A DNA stretch of 64,000 nucleotides from Oceaniglobus indicus (GTDB lineage: Bacteria > Pseudomonadota > Alphaproteobacteria > Rhodobacterales > Rhodobacteraceae): contig NZ_NMZM01000012.1 of assembly GCF_002751875.1 (NCBI RefSeq), forward strand, positions 24,895 to 88,894, in the 5' to 3' direction. A program made the position numbers and the translations under genes. Of the stretch, positions 17,182 through 24,295 are shown one piece after another; position 1 is the first letter of the stretch; each line of letters starts with the position of its first letter. Below the pieces are notes generated by a model, which saw only the letters and a program-made list of their open reading frames with translations, was not told the origin of the DNA and ran no database searches.

Positions 17182-18206
17182 GCAGGCCGCTGATCCTCTG
17201 CGTCGAGGACGAACCATCCCTGCGCGACGATATCGCCGCAGATCTGCGCGAGGCGGGATATGACGTTTCGACCGCCCGCGATGCCTCCGAGGCGCTTGTG
17301 CGGCTGAACGAGCGTCGACCGGAGCTTGTGCTTTGCGACATCGTGATGCCGGGCATGGACGGCCGCGCGCTGCTGGCCCACCTGCGGGCTACCCGGCCCG
17401 ACCTTGACGATATTCCGTTCGTTTTCCTGACGGCCTTGTCCTCGCGCGAACAGATGATCGAAGGGCGACAGGCGGGGGCCGATGATTATCTGACGAAACC
17501 AATCGACTATGACCTTCTGCGCGCGATGATCGCAGCGCGGCTCGACCAGGTGCACCGGTTGCGCTCTGCCCGCAGCGAGGGCTTTCAGATCGCCGCGCTG
17601 GACCGGCTGGCGATCGGGATCGTTCTTCTGGATAGCGATGGCGGCGTTGTCCATACGAATTTCGCCGCGAAAAATCTTGCACAACAGGCCCAAAGCAGCC
17701 TTGGGTCGCGTCTGACCGCGCAGGGCGAAGACGGACGCAGGCTCTGCGCGCTTGTCGCAGAGGTGACATCGGATACGCGGAGTGGCGCTGCGCTTTTGCT
17801 CAATCCCGATGACCGCCGTGTGATGGTGATTGGCCGATCGCTTGGGTCGAGCCGGGCGCAGAACGGAGCAACCGCCATGCTGACGCTGTGCGATCCGATG
17901 CGCCGGGAGGCTCTTGATGCCGCAGCACTTCGTCAGTTGTTCGACCTGACCCCAACGGAGGCCTGCGTCGCACGCCTTGTGGCCGACGGGCTGCGCCGGG
18001 ATCAGGTGGCGGAGCGCCTTGGGGTGTCCGCAACAACCGTCGCCTTCCACTTGCGCAACATCTTCGACAAGACCGGAACCCACCGCCAGGCCGATCTGGT
18101 GGCGCTGATCCTGTCGATGCCGATGGCAAGCGTCGACCCGCTAGATCCGCCTGCTGCGGAAAACACCCCCACCATCCATCACTTCCGAGGGAGAAAGAGA
18201 CCATGA
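17178..18206 (+). CDS. Response regulator, REC plus LuxR-type HTH with central PAS-like region
   Basis: A 342-residue transcription factor. REC domain residues 3-125 (VEDEPSLRDDIAADL acidic pair, phospho-acceptor Asp in LCDIVMPGMDG near 54, Lys in TKPIDYD near 106). A middle ~110-residue PAS-like segment follows (GIVLLDSDGGVVHTNFAAK). The C-terminal LuxR HTH runs about 255-315 (LTPTEACVARLVADGL, VSATTVAFHLRNIFDKTG). It is the cognate partner of the overlapping histidine kinase and is expected to control one or both arms of this locus. It overlaps the next gene by ATGA. Confidence 0.9.
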   Translation: MSRPLILCVEDEPSLRDDIAADLREAGYDVSTARDASEALVRLNERRPELVLCDIVMPGMDGRALLAHLRATRPDLDDIPFVFLTALSSREQMIEGRQAGADDYLTKPIDYDLLRAMIAARLDQVHRLRSARSEGFQIAALDRLAIGIVLLDSDGGVVHTNFAAKNLAQQAQSSLGSRLTAQGEDGRRLCALVAEVTSDTRSGAALLLNPDDRRVMVIGRSLGSSRAQNGATAMLTLCDPMRREALDAAALRQLFDLTPTEACVARLVADGLRRDQVAERLGVSATTVAFHLRNIFDKTGTHRQADLVALILSMPMASVDPLDPPAAENTPTIHHFRGRKRP

Positions 18207-18673
18207 CCCGTTCATTACTTCTTCTTGCCGCGTGCCTGTGTGCATCGGTCACGACCGCCAATGCCGACACGCCCAGGGATCGCACGGTCGCCGCCATCGA
18301 GGCCGCAGGCTGCGTCGTCGACGGTACGAACGTCAATGACGTCCTCGACGGGCTCGCCCTGAGCGATGATGAATTTCGCGTCATCGGCGAAGGACTTGTT
18401 GCAGAGGGGCTCGCGGATGTGTCGCAAATGGGTGTGTTCCGGCTGACAACCCCCGGATGCACAGCGACAGCCCAAACACCCAAAGAGCGGACGATCACCG
18501 CGATCGAGGCCGCAGGCTGCACCGTTGACAGGTCGAACATCAACGAGATCCGCGACGGGCTCGCCCTGAGCGACGACGACTTCCGCGTCATCGGCGAAGA
18601 GCTGATGGCCGAGGGGCTGGCAAGCGTTTCGGAGGCCGGCGCATTCATGCTCAACACCCCCAATTGCAATTGA
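18203..18673 (+). CDS. Secreted protein made of two tandem ~62-residue repeats
   Basis: A 156-residue exported protein (signal peptide ending TTANA, about residue 22). The mature part is two near-identical modules: IEAAGCVVD...LDGLALSDDEFRVIGE...GCT and IEAAGCTVD...RDGLALSDDDFRVIGE...NCN. Each has two cysteines and an acidic helix, so each may be one disulfide-closed helical unit. The DNA of the two halves is also very similar, so the duplication is fairly recent or is kept by conversion. It is coupled to the response regulator by ATGA. Family unknown to me. Confidence 0.78.
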   Translation: MTRSLLLLAACLCASVTTANADTPRDRTVAAIEAAGCVVDGTNVNDVLDGLALSDDEFRVIGEGLVAEGLADVSQMGVFRLTTPGCTATAQTPKERTITAIEAAGCTVDRSNINEIRDGLALSDDDFRVIGEELMAEGLASVSEAGAFMLNTPNCN

Positions 18674-18721
18674 CCCCGGCGCGCCGCGCGGACGCTGCCT
18701 GACAGATAGATTGGAGATGAC

Positions 18722-19240
18722 ATGAGAAAACTCGCATTACAGATGGCCCTTGCCATTGCCGTCACCACCCCGGCCGCCGCTTGGGAGGTCGAGGAAATCG
18801 GCACCATCACGGCCACCTTCGGCGACGAAACCATGCAACAACCGACCGTGATCGTGACGAGTGGTGACGAGGTTTCACCGACGGCCTACATGATCCGGAC
18901 AATCGGCAACTTCTCCAGTCTCAACCTGATGACCGGCGACGGCAATTTCGTGATCGAAGCCGATTACATGACCCATGCGCCGGGGCCGGACACCGCGCCG
19001 ATTTCGGCCGCCGTGACCTATGCACCCGCAGGGTGGACGCAGATGTGGTTGTCGGACGGCGCGCCGGAGCCGCTGGAGGTGACATTCACGACATTGGAGA
19101 TCGAGGGCGACGCAGGCCACGCGACAGGCACGTTCCGCGGCGTTTTGTGTTTCGCCGACGGGATGGGCGCGGAGGCGGACCCCGGCAACTGCCGCGCGAT
19201 CGAAGGCACGTTCGACACGCCATTCTTCATCGAGGAATAG
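18722..19240 (+). CDS. Secreted protein, paralogue of the protein at 11928-12407
   Basis: A 172-residue exported protein (signal peptide ending TPAAA, about residue 19). It shares ordered motifs with the minus-strand protein at 11928-12407: IGTITATF near the mature start, MWLSDGAPEP, a strand ending VLC, and C-RAIEGTFDTPFF. The two conserved C-terminal cysteines probably pair. It starts 48 bases after the repeat protein, with GGAGATGAC before the ATG. It is likely a partner or alternative version of its paralogue. Confidence 0.76.
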   Translation: MRKLALQMALAIAVTTPAAAWEVEEIGTITATFGDETMQQPTVIVTSGDEVSPTAYMIRTIGNFSSLNLMTGDGNFVIEADYMTHAPGPDTAPISAAVTYAPAGWTQMWLSDGAPEPLEVTFTTLEIEGDAGHATGTFRGVLCFADGMGAEADPGNCRAIEGTFDTPFFIEE

Positions 19241-19271
19241 CGGCATTGAAACGGTTATCTTGGAGGCTGAC

Positions 19272-19847
19272 ATGAAGCGACTTCTGTGGACCCTGACCCT
19301 GATGTTCGGCGGATCAGGCCTGCCTGCACTTGCCGAAAACCCGCCTCTGTGCGGGACGGCGGGGCAAGGCGATTGGCCGCGCATTCAGGAAATCTTTACA
19401 GGTGACTGGCTGATCGAACATCAGGCGGGCTATGCCGCAATCGGAGGCATGATCCTGCCGTTTCCCGGCGCTGACGAGGTCGACACGATTACTATCTGGC
19501 AGTTGGGCGAGACGTTGCAGGCAACCCACCCCGAAATGCAGGCGCCGCTGGTCCTGCGGCTGGCGGACGAGCCGCGCTGGACCGTCGAGACCGACAACCC
19601 CGAGATCCCGGAGCCGCTGCTCAGCCCCGATGACGTCGCCCTTGTGGCGGATTGTTCACAGCTTGAGCTGCCACGGTTGATCGGAACCTCCACTGCGGTT
19701 GTCGACGGAACGAGAATGGATTTCACCTACCGGATGATGGCGCTGGACTGGTCCACGCTTTACGGGATCATGGAGATCACTTCGGTCGTCCAAGGCACCC
19801 CGATCGAGGCCCGCCGCACGGTCTGGATGCGCGCGACAGGCGGCTGA
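19272..19847 (+). CDS. Secreted protein of unknown function, last gene of the plus arm
   Basis: A 191-residue exported protein (signal peptide ending LPALA, about residue 19). The start is set at 19272 because TTGGAGGCTGAC precedes that ATG and the signal peptide begins there. The mature chain has CGTAGQGDWPRIQEIFTGDW near its start, two cysteines in all (near 29 and 128), and many acidic and aromatic residues. It follows the previous gene by 31 bases. A strong hairpin lies 30 bases after its stop, probably ending the operon. No recognised family. Confidence 0.74.
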   Translation: MKRLLWTLTLMFGGSGLPALAENPPLCGTAGQGDWPRIQEIFTGDWLIEHQAGYAAIGGMILPFPGADEVDTITIWQLGETLQATHPEMQAPLVLRLADEPRWTVETDNPEIPEPLLSPDDVALVADCSQLELPRLIGTSTAVVDGTRMDFTYRMMALDWSTLYGIMEITSVVQGTPIEARRTVWMRATGG

Positions 19848-19877
19848 TCGGTGAGAACCGCGTTGCTGAAGTTTGAC

Positions 19878-19908
19878 ATGACTGGCGGCTTGGAAAGCCG
19901 CCAGTCAT
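19878..19908 (+). terminator. Perfect 13-bp stem hairpin ending the signalling operon
   Basis: ATGACTGGCGGCT, loop TGGAA, then the exact reverse complement. It lies 30 bases after the last plus-strand gene and is followed by ACAAAAGC rather than a T-run, so it is a terminator-like or RNA-stabilising hairpin rather than a textbook intrinsic terminator. Confidence 0.6.
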
Positions 19909-20478
19909 ACAAAAGCGTGAAGGACTCATGCGCGTTTTACCATCGCCCTCGAAAAAAAAATGGTAAAGGATAGCCAATTTATCCCGAGAACTGTATTTGG
20001 CCGATGCCACTCTCCAGTTTTCGGCAGGTATTTAGACCACTTCAAATGCGCACATAATGGAGGAATCAAGCCGAGCGGTGCCTTTACCAGCATGGGACAT
20101 TTCAGTTGGACGTCAGCCCTGTCTGTGTAGGTGTCGGTAAAAAATTAAAAAATCGGTATTTAAATATTCGGAGAAGGTTCGACGTCAGTCGCGTTCCCTC
20201 CGCCACTTGACTTTGTTTCCATTGAGTTTTTCGGGGTCTTTGCGGCAGTACCCCACATAACGCCCCACATAGAAAAAACGCTTAGAATCGCTGTTGCGGT
20301 CCATTCGTCACGCGCACGCGCACGCGCGGGGAAAAACTGTGTTAACAGGTGGGCGAAGCATTCACCCCGGTTTTCTTCCCGAAAGGTGCAGAGTTCGGGA
20401 TGCCCCCCGACTTGCGTCAGTTTCTCTGAATTGTGGAAACGGGCAAACGACAATCCCGCCCGGTCCTTGCCACGATGC
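19909..20478. other. AT-richer stretch without a convincing gene
   Basis: This is ~570 bases with no supportable gene. It contains a TTTACCAT / ATGGTAAA inverted pair (19936-19943 and 19960-19967), A-rich tracts with two TCGGTA copies near 20130-20155, a tandem CCCCACATA motif (TACCCCACATA at 20249-20259 and a second CCCCACAT ten bases on), and an alternating GCACGCGCACGCGCG tract near 20310-20330. TACCCCACATA recurs just upstream of the integrase gene at 26388-26398, so this may be an arm-type integrase site. Confidence 0.4.
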
Positions 20479-20497
20479 CTAGTGTTCTGCACATGAC
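20479..20497 (+). repeat. Left member of a 19-bp inverted repeat pair
   Basis: CTAGTGTTCTGCACATGAC here matches the reverse complement of 21242-21260 with one mismatch (18 of 19). The two copies face inward and enclose ~780 bases holding one secreted-protein gene. The outermost CTAG on each side could be a target duplication. Confidence 0.55.
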
Positions 20498-20624
20498 TGG
20501 AGATCCCCTATTGACGCAGAGCGTCGGGCGCGGGTCCAGCATCCCAGAGCGAAACTGTCAGATTTCGGCTCTGAGCCCAATTTGAACGCTTTTCCATTCT
20601 GACAGTTAGCGAAATCTATAAAGG

Positions 20625-20643
20625 CCTTACCACCAACCTTGGC
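20625..20643 (+). repeat. Candidate left attachment site of the integrative element
   Basis: CCTTACCACCAACCTTGGC matches 26606-26624 (CCTTGCCACCAACCTTGCC) at 17 of 19 positions, in the same orientation, with a perfect 12-base core CCACCAACCTTG. A TGACAG motif lies shortly upstream of both copies. The pair brackets the integrase-AlpA-primase gene set. No tRNA gene is visible at either site. Confidence 0.42.
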
Positions 20644-20655
20644 ATGCAGATCATA

Positions 20656-20681
20656 AGAGCTTGACTAACAGGTCAAGCTCT
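20656..20681. repeat. Perfect 10-bp inverted repeat
   Basis: AGAGCTTGAC, six-base loop TAACAG, GTCAAGCTCT. It lies 39 bases before the secreted-protein gene at 20721 and has no T-run, so it may be an operator or an RNA hairpin in the 5' leader. Confidence 0.5.
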
Positions 20682-20720
20682 GCTCGCTTAGAATTATAGA
20701 AACTCCGCAAGAGGTTCGCT

Positions 20721-21143
20721 ATGGCCCATTCTTATCTTCGCTTTTGCGCGATGATCTGCGCTGTGCCGATGATCCTGTCAACGCCAGTATCGGCTGATTC
20801 CACGACCGTTTTGGAGTCGAAATGCGCTGAAGGTCAGGCCGCGAATGAGCATGAGTATTGGGAATACATCAAAAACAACGCGATACGGACAGCCGACAAC
20901 TACGCAGCGGAAAACAATCCCCGAGCAGTTTTCATCTTCGCAGATGTCGAGGTCTACTTCCAGATTGACGGTGAATACGTTGGTGAGTATCTGGTCAAGC
21001 TTTTGTCTTCTGCACATACGGGGACAGCCCTTGCGATGCTGCGTCCGAATTTCGAATTTTGTGGGGACCTATCTAGGCTCGACGATGAGCGCGAGGATCT
21101 CTTTACGGTCGTGGTCGCAAAGCTGGATGGAGTAGATTTCTAA
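20721..21143 (+). CDS. Secreted protein of unknown function inside the inverted-repeat-flanked segment
   Basis: A 140-residue protein with a signal peptide (hydrophobic core FCAMICAVPMILSTPVSA, cleavage near residue 25). The mature part is helical, acidic and aromatic (EHEYWEYIKNN), then a beta stretch around VFIFADVEVYF, with two cysteines (near residues 35 and 114) that may pair. AAGAGG precedes the ATG. Base composition is lower in GC than the flanking core genes, suggesting transfer. It is the only gene within the 20479-21260 inverted repeats. No family recognised. Confidence 0.62.
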   Translation: MAHSYLRFCAMICAVPMILSTPVSADSTTVLESKCAEGQAANEHEYWEYIKNNAIRTADNYAAENNPRAVFIFADVEVYFQIDGEYVGEYLVKLLSSAHTGTALAMLRPNFEFCGDLSRLDDEREDLFTVVVAKLDGVDF

Positions 21144-21241
21144 GACTGCACCGTCGCCAACGTTCGCTAAGTCAGCATAGCTGACCCTAGGAGCGACGTA
21201 CGAACGACTAGGACGCACCATATACTGACTGGGCATCTTAT

Positions 21242-21260
21242 GTCAGGTGCAGAACACTAG
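21242..21260 (-). repeat. Right member of a 19-bp inverted repeat pair
   Basis: GTCAGGTGCAGAACACTAG, the inverted partner of 20479-20497 with one mismatch. It lies just after a GTCAGC-ATA-GCTGAC palindrome (21171-21185) and 20 bases before the stop of the HGGxSTG gene. Confidence 0.55.
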
Positions 21261-21281
21261 CGCGCTTAAGCCCGCCCCCGG

Positions 21282-21551
21282 TCAGTTGGGTAGGGAATCG
21301 ACGCTATCTCGCGCCAGCTTCACTAATGCCATCAGCGCGCGACGGTTTCGCTCCATGGCCTTCGACCTGTCGCCATGCACCCAAGCCCCATTGCCGGGAC
21401 CAGATGGCGCGCCGCCGCCCGCGCCATGCATCCGGCAGACTTGCCAGCCGCGCCGCGCCGGGGCGTTGCACCGTTCGCCTGTTGTCTTGGCCTTGGCATG
21501 GCATCTGGGCGCGCTGTGCGCCTTTTGCATGGGGTTGGCGTCACTTTCCAT
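21282..21551 (-). CDS. HGGxSTG-type zinc-finger-like phage/island protein
   Basis: An 89-residue protein with the pattern CHAKAKTTGERCNAP, then GWQVCRMHG, then GGAPSGPGNG and WVHGDRS. The three Cys plus His look like a zinc knuckle, and the Gly-rich tail is the hallmark of the HGGxSTG-domain proteins common in prophages and small islands, where a link to packaging (small-terminase-like) has been suggested but is not proven here. The ATG at 21551 is preferred because it overlaps the end of the upstream gene (ATGGAAAGTGA). Confidence 0.7.
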   Translation of the reverse strand: MESDANPMQKAHSAPRCHAKAKTTGERCNAPARRGWQVCRMHGAGGGAPSGPGNGAWVHGDRSKAMERNRRALMALVKLARDSVDSLPN

Positions 21552-22155
21552 TGCTACCCCGCCCCCCGTGCGCAACGGCCCCGACGATGGCTTGTCCGCC
21601 TTTGTTCACTGTCACATGCTCGACCGTGACCTTTTGCTGCCCGCCTGTTCGATAGCGTTTCAACGCCTCCATCTGGGTGACATAGGTGCGAGCCAGTTTG
21701 TTCAACGCGCGTTCGGCGGCGTCTTGCTGGCGAATGGTCTCCACAAGGTTCATCCGCCGCGCCATCATCATCGTGGCTTGATGGATTGCCCCCATCTGCA
21801 CTGCCAGCATGGTCTCCAATTCATCACGCGGCTGCACACCGCGCACCACTGACAGCAAAAAATTGCTGGCCCCTTCATCTACCTTACGGCCATGCGATCC
21901 AATGGCTGCCACCTGACCTTGAACCCCTGCCATAAAACTTGGATCACAGGTGGCAAGGTCTGCCATCATCAGGATGTTCGCCAAGTCAGGGTCCGCATGA
22001 GTGAACGTGATTTGCAGCACATCATCTTTCAATCTGAGTGTCATCGGCGGGCCAGCCGCTCTTGCAGCCTGCTTTTCTGCCACTGCTTTGATGCGGTCCT
22101 GTTGCGCCCTGGTTAACGGCAACGGCGCAGTCTGTTTTTTGTTTTTGGTGTTCAT
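21541..22155 (-). CDS. Island/prophage protein of unknown function (QQKVTVEHV type)
   Basis: A 204-residue soluble protein. The N-terminal part is helical and basic; residues 100-175 are a long helix with many Met/Gln (QMGAIHQATMMMARRMN). The C-terminus carries GGQQKVTVEHVTVNKGGQAI, a tail I associate with proteins that sit directly before HGGxSTG genes in alphaproteobacterial islands. The gene order here agrees. It overlaps the HGGxSTG gene. Function unknown. Confidence 0.68.
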   Translation of the reverse strand: MNTKNKKQTAPLPLTRAQQDRIKAVAEKQAARAAGPPMTLRLKDDVLQITFTHADPDLANILMMADLATCDPSFMAGVQGQVAAIGSHGRKVDEGASNFLLSVVRGVQPRDELETMLAVQMGAIHQATMMMARRMNLVETIRQQDAAERALNKLARTYVTQMEALKRYRTGGQQKVTVEHVTVNKGGQAIVGAVAHGGRGSNGK

Positions 22156-22213
22156 CGTGGCGTTTCTCCTGCCCGCTGATTTGTAGGTCTGAAATCGCGC
22201 GTCATAAGTAATA

Positions 22214-23317
22214 CTAGACCCTTCCCCCTGACTTAGATGCCTCTGTGCTGCGCCGCGTACCGGACAGCGATTGAACGTTGCCCCCGACGCCGATGCCCGA
22301 ATGCGACCTCGTCAGGGCAAAGGTCTGTGGTCTTGAGCCTGCCCGATGCCGACCCACCAGCCGCAACAGACCTGCACCTTCCAGCGTGCGACGTGCGGCG
22401 CGCAGACGGGGTTTGGACAGGTTCAGCAGTCCAGCCGCCCGCATGGCGTCAAAGTCCAAGGGAAAGCGTTTGCCGGGACTGTGACCGTGCTGATCTTCCA
22501 ACAGCACCAGCAGCGCGATGGCATCCGCCCCGTTGGCTGCACCGCGTAGGGCATCCAGCGCCAACCGTCGCACGGGAAAGGCGCTGTCACGGCCTCGATA
22601 GATGCGGTTTTCCAAACGACACTTCCAAGCCCAATCTGCAATGTCGCGCAATTCATCGTCTGGCATGGTTCCGGGATCGACGCACCAATCGTCACGGATG
22701 CCCGCAAGGTTGGCTTGCAACTCTGCCGCGCTGTCCACCAGTTCCACCATACGCATGGCCTCTTTCACAAGTTCAACGTGCCGATGCCCGGTCAGGATCG
22801 GCGCAGGCATAAGGCTGGCAGCGCAACGCAAGAGTGGCAGGGCGTCTTTCCCCAGCAATCCTTTGGCCGGATCATAGAACCCACCATCGGGGCGAAGCGA
22901 CAACGGCCCCACCACATAGCTGCGCGCACCCGTCTTGATATCGACCGGCAAACCTTCGCCGCGCAGGTTCGGCACGGCCCCGGCAGCGCGATAGTACAGG
23001 TGCCGCCCGCGCGGCGTTTTGATATGGACAGGGCTTGTGCCAAACCGCGCTTCCATCTGAGCGACAAGGGCGCTGTCGTCACTGTCACAGTCGATCACGG
23101 CCAAACCATCCAGCCGCACACCATAGACTTGTGAGCCTGTCCGATGCATCGGGGCCAGGATCCGCGCCAAAGTCACGTCAGGGCCAGCCCAAACGCGCAT
23201 CAGTGGCGATTTGCCATCGGCACCGCCCAAGGGCAGCAAGGGGAAGCCCGCCCTTTTCAGGCGGGCAACCTCGTTGCGGATTGCATCGGGCAAAGTGTCC
23301 ACCCGAAAGGCTGTCAT
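22214..23317 (-). CDS. Prim-pol type DNA primase/polymerase with C-terminal winged helix
   Basis: A 367-residue replication protein. The N-terminal archaeo-eukaryotic-type primase (bifunctional primase/polymerase) core has the metal-binding DxD in VIDCDSDDS near residue 75 and the conserved KTPRGRHLYYR motif near 97. The C-terminal 100 residues are helical and end in a winged-helix-like segment (LSKPRLRAARRTLEGAGLLR). The start at 23317 follows GGGAGGG and forms ATGA with the stop of the 33-residue gene upstream; a longer frame exists but overlaps other genes. It likely primes replication of the element. Confidence 0.8.
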   Translation of the reverse strand: MTAFRVDTLPDAIRNEVARLKRAGFPLLPLGGADGKSPLMRVWAGPDVTLARILAPMHRTGSQVYGVRLDGLAVIDCDSDDSALVAQMEARFGTSPVHIKTPRGRHLYYRAAGAVPNLRGEGLPVDIKTGARSYVVGPLSLRPDGGFYDPAKGLLGKDALPLLRCAASLMPAPILTGHRHVELVKEAMRMVELVDSAAELQANLAGIRDDWCVDPGTMPDDELRDIADWAWKCRLENRIYRGRDSAFPVRRLALDALRGAANGADAIALLVLLEDQHGHSPGKRFPLDFDAMRAAGLLNLSKPRLRAARRTLEGAGLLRLVGRHRAGSRPQTFALTRSHSGIGVGGNVQSLSGTRRSTEASKSGGRV

Positions 23318-23415
23318 TCTTTGCCCTCCCCATAGGCAAGGGCGGCAATGGATCTTGCAACAGATGGCGAAACGCCAAGCTGGCGACATATGCGGGCAAT
23401 GCGCAGGGCCATCAT
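23314..23415 (-). CDS. 33-residue small protein between winged-helix and primase genes
   Basis: The start ATG overlaps the upstream stop (ATGA) and its TGA overlaps the primase ATG (ATGA), so three genes form an unbroken chain. The sequence begins MMALRIARICRQLGVSPSVA, has the look of a helix-turn-helix fragment (CRQLGVSPSVARSI), and ends GEGKE. It could be a mini-regulator or a translational coupler. Position is strong evidence of translation; function is unknown. Confidence 0.5.
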   Translation of the reverse strand: MMALRIARICRQLGVSPSVARSIAALAYGEGKE

Positions 23416-23780
23416 GCAGCACCTCCGCCACCGGAAACGCGCTCGACCTTGGCGTTGAGAAAGTAGACGCCGAATTTTGCGCGGTCCGTCGCCGCGTCGT
23501 TTTCGTACATTTCCTTGATGATCGGCACGCCGTATTCATGGCGCAGAATGCAAACCCGGTCAGAAATGCGCACCGGGCTGGCACAATAGACCGGCTGTTC
23601 AATCAAGGCGTCCAAGATGATCCGGTTGCCTTTCGCAACGCTGATCTGATGAGTATCGCCACTATCGGCAGTGATCTTGTAGCGCGCCGGGGTACGGTTT
23701 GCTGGCAGGTCGCGCCACGCTTTGACGCGCAGGGCATTGGGTGGTGGGCGGTCGCCCCTTGTCTGTGAGTTGAATGTCAT
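23412..23780 (-). CDS. Winged-helix-domain (HTH_39-like) island protein
   Basis: A 122-residue protein, mostly a single winged-helix-like domain about residues 40-115 (GNRIILDALIEQPVYCASPV, RISDRVCILRHEYGVPI, FGVYFL). It is usual next to primase genes in small integrative elements and possibly acts as a DNA-binding replication or control factor. The ATG at 23780 is chosen because AAGGAAA precedes it, rather than an upstream ATG. It is coupled to the downstream mini-gene by ATGA. Confidence 0.68.
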   Translation of the reverse strand: MTFNSQTRGDRPPPNALRVKAWRDLPANRTPARYKITADSGDTHQISVAKGNRIILDALIEQPVYCASPVRISDRVCILRHEYGVPIIKEMYENDAATDRAKFGVYFLNAKVERVSGGGGAA

Positions 23781-23882
23781 TGTCTGATTTCCTTGAAACC
23801 AGAACGGGACGGGGGTATTCATATGCCTGTCAAAGCCGAAACGAATAAAGCCGCTGCCCGTTCAATGGGTGGCGGTTTTCCG

Positions 23883-24068
23883 TTAAGCGGCGTCGGCTTT
23901 TGCTGCTTCCCAAGCCTCGATATCTGACAGCTTCCAGCGCGTGCAGCCGGGGGTCAGGCGGATCGGTTTGGGAAAAGTTGGATCGGTCTTGATCCAGCGG
24001 CGCGGGGTCAGGTGATGGACACCGTAGCGCGCGCCGATTTGGCGGTCTGAGAGATAGGTAGTTGGCAT
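23883..24068 (-). CDS. AlpA-family regulator/excisionase
   Basis: A 61-residue MerR-like/AlpA HTH protein: YLSDRQIGARYGVHHLTPRR, then FPKPIRLTPG and KLSDIEAWE, the standard AlpA signature. Such proteins activate integrase expression or direct excision of P4-like elements. It lies ~100 bases before the winged-helix gene and ~230 bases after the integrase pair, all on the minus strand. A longer frame upstream lacks conserved residues, so the short form is annotated. Confidence 0.82.
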   Translation of the reverse strand: MPTTYLSDRQIGARYGVHHLTPRRWIKTDPTFPKPIRLTPGCTRWKLSDIEAWEAAKADAA

Positions 24069-24295
24069 GTGATGCGCTCCAACTGGTTGCGTTGGATTGC
24101 ATCATGCCGTGAAGAATACAGGGTGAAATAGCTAGGCAGGTTTCGAAAACCGACTTAGGTAGACCGCCGAACCTATCCACCCAGCTTGCGCGGTTTGGGA
24201 CAGATGGCGCTCTCCATTCCAGGTAGACGCTCCTCCCACGCAATAGAAATAAGCGGCTTTATTGGGGGGGTAGGTTCCTGAAACGGGTAGGTAGG

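Noticed and set aside
20185..20213. Sequence resembling a tRNA 3' end (GGTTCGAC... CCTCCGCCA)
   Set aside because: The T-arm cannot pair and no cloverleaf of normal length can be drawn; the matching GGAGGAA 5' end is ~155 bases away. Treated as chance.
20308..20332. Alternating GCAC/CGCG tract considered as a repeat array
   Set aside because: Only a few dinucleotide units; too short and irregular for a CRISPR or satellite repeat.
20160..20492. 110-residue minus-strand open frame
   Set aside because: No ribosome site, no conserved-looking domain, and it spans low-complexity and repeat sequence, including one inverted-repeat arm.
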